Shown: positions 1 to 5,396 of the stretch, one piece after another
Position numbering within the stretch: the first letter of the stretch is position 1
Layout: each line of letters starts with the position of its first letter
Assembly: GCA_030148045.1 (NCBI GenBank)
Contig: JASBUE010000114.1
Location: forward strand, 1-5,396
Source of the DNA: Candidatus Tenderia sp.
Lineage (GTDB): Bacteria; Pseudomonadota; Gammaproteobacteria; Tenderiales; Tenderiaceae
DNA length: 5,396 bases
Direction: 5' to 3'
Program-made: the position numbers and the translations under genes
The notes under the pieces: model-generated
What the model was told of the DNA's origin: nothing
The model's input: the letters and a program-made list of their open reading frames with translations, nothing else
Database searches by the model: none

Positions 1-808
1 GATGAGCCGGCAATTGGCGACGATCCAGAAGGGCCTCATTCAATCGGAGCGACTCATCTCGATGGGAAAGCTCGCCGCCGGCGTGGCCCATGAGATCAAC
101 AATCCCACCGGCTTCATCAAGAGCAACCTGGTCACGGCCAAGTCCTATGTGAACGATGTCGGCGCTTTAGTGGGGCTGCTTAAGTCCACTGATATCACCG
201 ATGAGATCCAGGACTACCTGCATGACAAGGACTTAGACTTTATCATAGAGGATTTTCAAACCCTGCTGGACGAGAGTATCAGCGGGGCCGAACGGATAAG
301 CGCGATCGTCAGGGATCTAAAGGGTTTTTCGAATATCGACGGGGATGCAGAGGAGATCGCCGACCTCAACGAGATTATCCAGGATGCGTGCAAGGTGATA
401 GCGCGTGAACTGGGGGACAACTCAAGGCTTCGGCTTCAATTGGGCGAACTGCCGCCGATCGCCTGCCGCCCGGCCGATTTCGGCCGGGTGTTTCTCAATC
501 TGCTTGAAAATTCGGTTAAGGCTATCGATCAGAGTGGCCGAATATTAATAGAGTCCAGCCACGAAAATGACATTCTGAACGTGAAAATTACAGACACCGG
601 GGTGGGTATTCCTGATGAGATCATCAACAGAATTTTCGATCCGTTTTTCACCACCCGTGGTGTCGGCAAGGGTACGGGCATCGGGCTCACGGTGGCAAGG
701 AACATCGTCAAATCCCATGGCGGCGAAATTCATGTCTCAAGCGAGCCGGGCAAGGGGACGGTGGTCACCGTATCGCTTCCCATCAAACGACCTGCGAAAG
801 ATCATTAA
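1..808 (+). CDS. Sensor histidine kinase, C-terminal part (HisKA + HATPase_c), 5' end outside window
   Basis: This is the catalytic half of a two-component histidine kinase, which autophosphorylates on His and passes the phosphate to a receiver Asp. The first complete codon is at position 2. Its ATG is probably internal, because the opening residues read as the tail of the helix that normally links a sensor or PAS domain to the kinase core. Numbering from that Met, the H-box is AAGVAHEINNP with phospho-acceptor H30 (NtrB/HPK4-like HEINNP form). The dimerisation helix pair runs to about residue 112. The ATPase domain has the N-box FLNLLENSVKAI (N166, N170), G1 box DTGVGIP (198-204), F-box FDPFFTTR (212-219), G2 box GKGTGIGL (222-229) and a GKGT glycine turn (250-253). 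All catalytic boxes look intact. It ends 30 bp before the REC-ATPase gene on the same strand, which makes that protein its likely phosphorylation partner (inference). The sensory input cannot be seen here. Confidence 0.93.
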   Translation, partial: MSRQLATIQKGLIQSERLISMGKLAAGVAHEINNPTGFIKSNLVTAKSYVNDVGALVGLLKSTDITDEIQDYLHDKDLDFIIEDFQTLLDESISGAERISAIVRDLKGFSNIDGDAEEIADLNEIIQDACKVIARELGDNSRLRLQLGELPPIACRPADFGRVFLNLLENSVKAIDQSGRILIESSHENDILNVKITDTGVGIPDEIINRIFDPFFTTRGVGKGTGIGLTVARNIVKSHGGEIHVSSEPGKGTVVTVSLPIKRPAKDH

Positions 809-826
809 GCCCATATCACTCCGCCG

Positions 827-835
827 GGAGGGGGA
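827..835 (+). promoter_or_regulatory. Shine-Dalgarno site of the REC-ATPase gene
   Basis: A purine run GGAGGGGGA lies just before the ATG at 839. Its GGAGG core (827-831) leaves 7 nt to the start codon, which is near ideal spacing. It supports 839 as the start rather than the later in-frame ATG at residue 12. Confidence 0.7.
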
Positions 836-838
836 CTG

Positions 839-3082
839 ATGGCGCGTTTTTCAGGCCTTTTTACCGGTGAAATGCCGCGGACACCGCCCGGAGACAAGAC
901 GCTTGCGGATAAACCGGCTGACTATCACATCCTGCTCGTCGACGACGAAGCGGGGGTGCTGAACGCCTTGCGTCGCGTCTTCCGGCAGGAGAATTATCAG
1001 ATTCACGTGGCCCTGAACGGCGAAGAGGCACTCGCCCTGCTGGAGAAGCAGCCCTGCCAGTTGATGGTCTCCGACTTTATGATGCCAAGCATGAACGGCG
1101 TCCAGCTATTGCGCAAGGTCAGGGAAAGGTATCCCGACCTGATGCGTATCATGCTGACCGGCCACGCCGATACCGAGGCGGTAATGGGTGCCATCAAGGA
1201 CGGCGCGGTCTACAAATTCATTCTCAAGCCCTGGAATGACGACGACTTGCGCATCACCGTTGCGCTGGCGCTGGAGCAGTATGACCTGATCCGGAAGAAC
1301 AAGGCGCTCAAACAGCAGAACGAGAAAAACACCAGGGAGATCAGCGAACTGGCCAAGCTGACGGTGACCAACCGCAGCCAGCTGGCGATCATGCTGCACA
1401 AACGCAACCTGCTCAACGACCAGCAGATTCAGCAGCTCTACAAGCTGCAGCAGCAGCGCCGCGAACCCACCATCAAGATGATCCTGGATCGCGACTGGGT
1501 CAGCGAGAAACAGATCAGAAAGCTGCTCAAACAGGACCTGATGATCGAGGAGGTCTCTCTGGCGGAGATCCAGATCGATCCTGCCGTCGCCGCGTTGCTG
1601 CCCAGGTCCTTTTGCGAAAAGCAATGGGTGTTGCCCATCCGCCAGGACCATCGTCGCCTCACCCTGGTCATGGCAGACCCCATGGACATGGGGCTTTTGG
1701 ATGATCTGAAATTCAGCCTCGGCGTAGAGATTCAGCCGGTCATGGCCAACGTCCAGGATATCAAGAACACGCTCGCCCAACTGCACGGCGAGGACCTCTC
1801 CTTCGAAGACCTGGAAACCTTATTCGGGTCTGACGATCCCAGCGAGGGGATCGAGGTCGTCATCGAAGACGATGACGATGTCAGCCTGGAAGAATTACTG
1901 CACGGCACCGAAGAACCTCCGGCCATCCGCCTGGCCAATGTCATCATGCTGGAAGCGGTCAGGCTGGGCGCCAGCGACATCCATATCCATCCGCGCACCA
2001 AGAACGTGGCGGTGCGTTACCGCATCGACGGCATGCTGCACGACAAGATCCACTTTCCCCACAACATCCACATGGCGCTGGTGTCACGCATCAAGGTGAT
2101 GTCGGAACTGGACGTCACCGAACACCGCCGGCCCCAGGACGGCCGCATTACCGTCAAGACACCCATGCGCATTATCGATTTGCGCATCAGCACGCTGCCG
2201 ACCATCAACGGTGAGAAGGTTGTCATGCGTTTGCTGGACCGCAATGCCAGTGTTCAGAAACTGGGCGACCTCGGTCTGTCCGACAGCGACCAGGCGCGGA
2301 TCGAGAATGTAGTCACCAAGCCGCAGGGGATCATTCTGGCCACCGGCCCCACCGGCAGCGGCAAGACCACCACGCTCTATTCCATGCTGCAGCACAACGC
2401 CTCGCCGGAAAAAAATTATGTCACCATCGAAGACCCGGTTGAGTACTACCTGGACATGGCCGGCCAGGTCATGATCAAGGAAAAGATCGGCCTCGATTTC
2501 TCCACCGTGTTGCGCGCCATCCTGCGCCAGGACCCGGATGTCATCCTGCTGGGCGAGATCCGCGATTTTGAGACCGCGGAGGTCGCCTTTCACGCCGCCC
2601 TGACCGGCCACCTGGTCTATTCCACTCTACACACCAATTCCACCGTGGCCACTATCGCGCGACTGCTGGATTTGGGACTGAAGCCCTATGTGGTGGCATC
2701 CGCCATCGAGGCGATCGTCGCACAGCGGCTCACACGGCGGATCTGCAATCACTGCCGCAGCGAAGTGCAACCTCCGGCGGGGCTCAAATACAAGCTTGGG
2801 AAACACTTCCACTCTCCCGAGATGAAGTTCTACCGGGGTGAGGGCTGTGCCAGGTGCGGCGATACCGGCTATGCCGGCCGTGTGGCGCTCTATGAGATTC
2901 TGGTACCCAGTGACCACATGAAGGATATGATCGCATCCGGTGCCAGCTTCATCGATATCTCGAAAGTGGCGCACGAGGAGGGCATTACCACCCTGATCGA
3001 GGATGGCCAGAAAAAGGTTCACTCAGGGCTAACCACGGCAGAAGAAATACTCAGGGTTCTGGGCACCCAGGTGATTGCATGA
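839..3082 (+). CDS. Receiver-domain/PilB-GspE-MshE type ATPase fusion (REC-GspE_N-T2SSE)
   Basis: This is a predicted cytoplasmic hexameric ATPase of the type IV pilus/type II secretion family with a built-in phospho-receiver. Residues 1-28 are a Pro-rich leader. REC spans about 29-145, with acidic pair D35/D36, phospho-acceptor D79 (SDFMMP), T107 (MLTGHAD) and K130 (FILKPW), so all receiver residues are present. A charged, probably coiled-coil helix covers about 146-176. About 180-315 is a GspE_N/MshEN-like region ending in the typical VMADPMDMGLLDDLKF stretch. An acidic linker follows (about 331-355). The motor (about 360-747) has ASDIHIHP (378-385), Walker A GPTGSGKT (503-510), Asp box IEDPVE (530-535), Walker B LLGEIRD with E573, His box STLHTN with H598, and a tetracysteine zinc site C636/C639/C670/C673. 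The N-domain and tetracysteine favour the assembly (PilB/GspE/MshE) class over PilT retraction ATPases. The next gene overlaps its stop codon. No pilus or secretion gene is nearby, so the machine it powers is unknown. Confidence 0.95.
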   Translation: MARFSGLFTGEMPRTPPGDKTLADKPADYHILLVDDEAGVLNALRRVFRQENYQIHVALNGEEALALLEKQPCQLMVSDFMMPSMNGVQLLRKVRERYPDLMRIMLTGHADTEAVMGAIKDGAVYKFILKPWNDDDLRITVALALEQYDLIRKNKALKQQNEKNTREISELAKLTVTNRSQLAIMLHKRNLLNDQQIQQLYKLQQQRREPTIKMILDRDWVSEKQIRKLLKQDLMIEEVSLAEIQIDPAVAALLPRSFCEKQWVLPIRQDHRRLTLVMADPMDMGLLDDLKFSLGVEIQPVMANVQDIKNTLAQLHGEDLSFEDLETLFGSDDPSEGIEVVIEDDDDVSLEELLHGTEEPPAIRLANVIMLEAVRLGASDIHIHPRTKNVAVRYRIDGMLHDKIHFPHNIHMALVSRIKVMSELDVTEHRRPQDGRITVKTPMRIIDLRISTLPTINGEKVVMRLLDRNASVQKLGDLGLSDSDQARIENVVTKPQGIILATGPTGSGKTTTLYSMLQHNASPEKNYVTIEDPVEYYLDMAGQVMIKEKIGLDFSTVLRAILRQDPDVILLGEIRDFETAEVAFHAALTGHLVYSTLHTNSTVATIARLLDLGLKPYVVASAIEAIVAQRLTRRICNHCRSEVQPPAGLKYKLGKHFHSPEMKFYRGEGCARCGDTGYAGRVALYEILVPSDHMKDMIASGASFIDISKVAHEEGITTLIEDGQKKVHSGLTTAEEILRVLGTQVIA
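3069..3074 (+). promoter_or_regulatory. Possible Shine-Dalgarno site inside the end of the ATPase gene
   Basis: AGGTGA lies 4 nt before the ATG at 3079, inside the last codons of the ATPase gene. The spacing is slightly short. Together with the ATGA stop/start overlap it suggests that translation of the 227-residue protein is coupled to the gene before it. Confidence 0.4.
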
Positions 3083-3762
3083 ATCAGCTTCGTATTACCT
3101 ACCGCTTTGATGTGGGTGACGAGAGCAAGGTATTCAGGGTTACTCTCGACCCCGACACCCTGTTGCAAATCGAGCCACCCAGCGCCGACCTGCCGGGCTG
3201 GACCCGGCTCGGCTTCCACCAATGTCCCGGTTGCCCCCTGTCCCGGGAGTCCGATCCAAAGTGTCCTGTAGCGGTTAACCTGATCCCCCTGATCGAACAA
3301 TGTGGCGGTCTGTCATCGTTCGGCCAAGCCAGGATTGTCGTCACCACGCAGGAGCGCAGCTATAGCGCCGACACCACTTTACAGCGCGGCCTGAGTTCAC
3401 TGCTGGGGCTGTTGATGGCCACCAGCGCCTGTCCCGACATGACCTTTCTCAGGCCCATGGCGCGTTTTCATCTACCCTTCGCGACAGAAGAAGAGACCAC
3501 TTACCGGGCCATTTCCAGCTATCTGATGCGCCAGTATTACCAACACAAGAGCGGCAAGCCTCCTGATCTCGATCTGGTGGGCCTGCGCCGTAGCTATTAC
3601 CGGCTGCAGATTGTCAACCGTGCCTTTGCCAAGCGCCTCAAGGCCGCCTGCGAACAGGATGCCGCAGTCAACGCGGTCGTGCTCCTGGACCTGTTCGCCA
3701 AGGAAATCCCCTATGGCATCGATGAAAAACTGGATGAACTGCGCTATCTTTTCTCGCCCTGA
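3079..3762 (+). CDS. Conserved-looking cysteine-containing protein of unknown function
   Basis: A 227-residue protein with no function I can assign. It has no signal peptide and no clear membrane segment, so it is probably cytoplasmic. Residues 4-31 look like a beta-hairpin (alternating ITYRFDV...FRVTL). The most striking part is HQCPGCPL with H47, C49 and C52, followed by KCPVAVNL with C62; C75 and C118 (SACPD) come later. This pattern could bind a metal or act in redox chemistry, but nothing here proves either. The C-terminal half (about 137-224) looks mostly helical and is rich in Tyr, Arg and Leu. From memory the sequence resembles a family of uncharacterised proteobacterial proteins that may be catalogued as DUF6901; I could not verify this. 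Its start codon overlaps the ATPase stop by 4 bp (ATGA), so the two are probably co-translated and made in linked amounts. A role as regulator or accessory of the kinase/REC-ATPase pair is inference only. Confidence 0.85.
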   Translation: MNQLRITYRFDVGDESKVFRVTLDPDTLLQIEPPSADLPGWTRLGFHQCPGCPLSRESDPKCPVAVNLIPLIEQCGGLSSFGQARIVVTTQERSYSADTTLQRGLSSLLGLLMATSACPDMTFLRPMARFHLPFATEEETTYRAISSYLMRQYYQHKSGKPPDLDLVGLRRSYYRLQIVNRAFAKRLKAACEQDAAVNAVVLLDLFAKEIPYGIDEKLDELRYLFSP

Positions 3763-3774
3763 TATTACTGAGTT

Positions 3775-3882
3775 GTAATAATGGATACCCACCTTCCTAA
3801 ACCGTTGCCCGCAGGGATGCGGCCAGCGAGCGTACAGGGATGTATTCACAGCGTGTTTCGGAAGGTGGGTATCCATTATTAC
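3775..3882. repeat. 108-bp element with perfect 23-bp terminal inverted repeats (MITE/REPIN-like)
   Basis: The left arm at 3775-3797 (starting GTAATAATGGATACCC) is the exact reverse complement of 3860-3882 (ending GGGTATCCATTATTAC). After one mismatch the pairing continues for 4 bp (AAAC 3799-3802 with GTTT 3855-3858), giving 28-bp arms around a 52-nt centre. The element fills most of the 173-bp space between two convergent genes (3763-3935), and I see nothing coding in the remaining flanks. It has no transposase, so if mobile it is non-autonomous. TATTAC occurs just outside the left arm (3763-3768) and at the tip of the right arm (3877-3882), but this is not a clean target duplication. Transcribed from either side it would fold into a long hairpin. 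No U-tract follows it, so it is not a classic intrinsic terminator, although it may still protect or end the converging transcripts. Confidence 0.8.
3809..3857. repeat. Internal direct repeat and small hairpin in the core of the 108-bp element
   Basis: CAGGGATG occurs at 3812-3819 and again at 3835-3842, 23 bp apart. Each copy is followed a few bases later by CAGCG (3824-3828 and 3848-3852), so the core is an imperfect tandem duplication. A small hairpin CCGCA-GGGA-TGCGG (3809-3822; 5-bp stem, 4-nt loop) overlaps the first copy. From memory, cores of this style (CAGGGATG plus an AGCGAGCG stretch) belong to dispersed repeats in several gammaproteobacterial genomes; this was not checked. Confidence 0.55.
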
Positions 3883-3935
3883 GGATTTCCTGGTAAAAAC
3901 AGGATCGGCAAGTAGCCGCAGTAAAGCGAAGCGGA

Positions 3936-5396
3936 TTATCCCTGAAAATCCCCGGCTCGCCAAAGCCCGATCTCTTGTCCGCGATAGGGCCCATGATAAA
4001 GCGGCGCGGCCGCTGGCGGCGGTGAATCACGCAGAACCTGGACGACAACACCGTCCGGATTATCCCTGATCCATTGAGGCAACTCAGCTCTGCTGATCAC
4101 AACCAACGGGTATTGGAGTCGGCCGCTGAAATTGAATTGACCAAAATATTTACCGACGTAAGCGATCGCGGTTCCCGATTTCTCCAGCATGGCCAATTCC
4201 TGTGCCAATGGGCGTGGGTCATATGCGTGGGCGGCGGTGCGCATTATCCCTGCCGACAACAGCAGCGTAAGTGTGAGAGAGGCAAAATAGAGTGGCACGA
4301 CTGAAGCCGCCCCTTGCCGGAATTGCGGCGCGACAAGCACGATGACGCCAAGCAGAGCGACTGTCACTGCACACCACTGCGGCAGGTCCGCGAGCCAATC
4401 GGCCCATGACAGGGTCGACTGCAGCAGCGGCATGGAGAACAGGGTGGCGGCGAGTATGATCAGCCCCGCCGCAACCGGCCAGGGACGCTGCCGGCGGTTC
4501 TGATATTGGACCAGCGCCCTGGCGGAGAGCAGGGCAAAGGCGGGGAACAACGGTAGTAGATAATGGGCCTGTTTGCCGGACACCAGCGCGAAGGCGAAGA
4601 AGACGGGCAGGAGCCAGGCCAGACAAAACCGCACGCCCGTTTCCAAACGGTTCCGCCTTAAAAGCCTTGCCAGTGCGCGCCAAAGACTTGGCCAGACGGA
4701 CCATGGAAACAGGAGCGCCGGCAGCAGGGCCAGGTACCACCACCAGGGACGGGCGTGGGCGAAGGAGTCGCTGACCCGCCCGGCGGTCTGGCCCCAGAAG
4801 ATGGCTTTGGCGAACTCGGGACCGCCGGCGAGTGCCGCGGGCAAGGCCCAAGCCAGGGCGATGGCGGCGCCCAGCAGCACCGCCCCCGCCATGCCTGCAT
4901 ACCAGGACCACCAGCGGCCGCTGTGACCGGACAGCCACCAGGGCGCCAGCAGCAAAGGAATCAGTATGTGCAGCAACACGACGGGGCCTTTGGTGAGGAT
5001 GCCGAATCCGATGGCGACGCCTGTGATCAGCCAGCCGCGCAGGGGTTTTTCCTCGTCCTTGGTGGCCCGCAGGGCACCATACAAGCCAGCCAGCACCCAG
5101 AAGCTCAGCAGCAGATCGAACATCACGGCCGGGGTGAACAAGGCCCAGAACTGCGCCCCAAGGAGGATGAGCGGTGCCAGCGCCGCTATCCCGGTCTGTC
5201 CGGGCCACAGTTGGTGCGCCAGTGACCGTGTCAGAAACAGCGCACCCAGACCGAACAGCGCGGGAACCAGCCTTGGCCACCACTCATTGACGCCCAGCAC
5301 CCACCAGCCTGCGTGGATGAGCAAGAACAGCAGGGGCGGTTTATGGATGTAGGTTTCGCCGTTGAGATGGGGCACGAGGAAGTCGTTGCGCAGCCA
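3936..5396 (-). CDS. ArnT/PMT-type polytopic membrane glycosyltransferase, N-terminus outside window
   Basis: This is a predicted inner-membrane glycosyltransferase that uses a lipid-linked (polyprenyl phosphate) sugar donor, in the ArnT/PMT_2 (GT83-like) superfamily. The reading frame stays open to the right edge and encodes WLRNDFL before VPHLNG, so the GTG at 5375 is an internal Val and not a start. Numbering from that Trp, 486 residues are visible. Family hallmarks are VPHLNGETYIHKPPL (8-22), the acidic FDLLLSF segment (93-99), LTKGPV (134-139) and SGKQAHYLLPLFPAFALL (273-290). About ten hydrophobic segments lie between residue 20 and 390. A soluble, probably periplasmic tail of about 95 residues follows (from DPRPL, 393). 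The first periplasmic loop carrying the usual catalytic acidic residue is off the window. Targets in the family include lipid A, other glycans and proteins; which applies here cannot be told. It converges on the kinase operon, so it is transcribed separately. Confidence 0.9.
   Translation of the reverse strand, partial: WLRNDFLVPHLNGETYIHKPPLLFLLIHAGWWVLGVNEWWPRLVPALFGLGALFLTRSLAHQLWPGQTGIAALAPLILLGAQFWALFTPAVMFDLLLSFWVLAGLYGALRATKDEEKPLRGWLITGVAIGFGILTKGPVVLLHILIPLLLAPWWLSGHSGRWWSWYAGMAGAVLLGAAIALAWALPAALAGGPEFAKAIFWGQTAGRVSDSFAHARPWWWYLALLPALLFPWSVWPSLWRALARLLRRNRLETGVRFCLAWLLPVFFAFALVSGKQAHYLLPLFPAFALLSARALVQYQNRRQRPWPVAAGLIILAATLFSMPLLQSTLSWADWLADLPQWCAVTVALLGVIVLVAPQFRQGAASVVPLYFASLTLTLLLSAGIMRTAAHAYDPRPLAQELAMLEKSGTAIAYVGKYFGQFNFSGRLQYPLVVISRAELPQWIRDNPDGVVVQVLRDSPPPAAAPLYHGPYRGQEIGLWRAGDFQG

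Noticed and set aside
1106..1786. Minus-strand open frame of 226 codons opposite the REC-ATPase gene
   Set aside because: It is antisense to a strongly supported coding region. The composition is low-complexity (Leu/Val/Gln/Asp rich, mirroring the sense codons) and no domain is visible. The other antisense frames at 2084-2611 and 2627-3022 are rejected for the same reason.
3775..3882. Classic Rho-independent terminator
   Set aside because: The stem is long, but the loop is over 50 nt and no T-run follows on either strand, so only a looser role at transcript ends is plausible.
3775..3882. CRISPR array
   Set aside because: There are only two imperfect direct units (CAGGGATG) spaced 23 bp apart, no regular spacers and no cas genes.
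3888..3904. Small hairpin TCCTG-7 nt-CAGGA before the glycosyltransferase stop
   Set aside because: A 5-bp stem alone is too weak to call a terminator, although the A-rich loop reads as T-rich on the minus strand.
3472..3963. Minus-strand open frame of 163 codons spanning the repeat element and the end of the Cys-protein gene
   Set aside because: It runs antisense through the inverted repeat and a supported gene and resembles no known protein.
4755..5225. Plus-strand open frames of 156 and 128 codons opposite the glycosyltransferase
   Set aside because: Gly/Gln/Pro-rich and Ser/Arg-rich shadows of a well-supported membrane protein gene; no motifs.
4219..5283. Long minus-strand open frame of 354 codons inside the glycosyltransferase gene
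   Set aside because: It is rich in Arg, Gly, Pro and Ala with no recognisable motif, which is typical of an out-of-frame reading of GC-rich DNA. The overlapping frame has clear ArnT-family motifs and membrane segments.

Overview
The window comes from a GC-rich bacterium, most likely a gammaproteobacterium. The evidence is the proteobacterial-type histidine kinase, the PilB/GspE/MshE-class ATPase and the ArnT-like glycosyltransferase. No rRNA or tRNA is present, so a finer placement would be a guess.

Layout: three plus-strand genes form a compact block at 1-3762, and one minus-strand gene (3936-5396) converges on it. The plus block holds (i) the C-terminal part of a histidine kinase whose sensor half lies left of the window, (ii) after a 30-bp gap, a 747-residue protein joining a response-regulator receiver (REC) domain to a complete PilB/GspE/MshE-type ATPase, and (iii) a 227-residue cysteine-containing protein of unknown function whose ATG overlaps the stop of the fusion gene (ATGA). 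The minus-strand gene encodes a polytopic ArnT/PMT-type glycosyltransferase cut by the right edge; it looks functionally unrelated.

The 173-bp gap between the convergent genes is mostly a 108-bp element with perfect 23-bp terminal inverted repeats around a core with a 23-bp-spaced internal repeat. It looks like a MITE- or REPIN-like dispersed repeat and might act as a bidirectional transcript end.

Main biological idea: the kinase and the REC-ATPase look like a cognate two-component pair whose output is not transcription but the activity of a pilus-assembly or type II secretion-type motor. The motor's N-terminal region resembles the MshEN c-di-GMP-binding fold but lacks the key RLG residues in both motif copies, so phosphorylation may have replaced c-di-GMP as the controlling input. 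The coupled Cys protein is a candidate third component. No pilin, platform protein (PilC/GspF) or secretin gene lies in the window, so the machine being driven is not identified.
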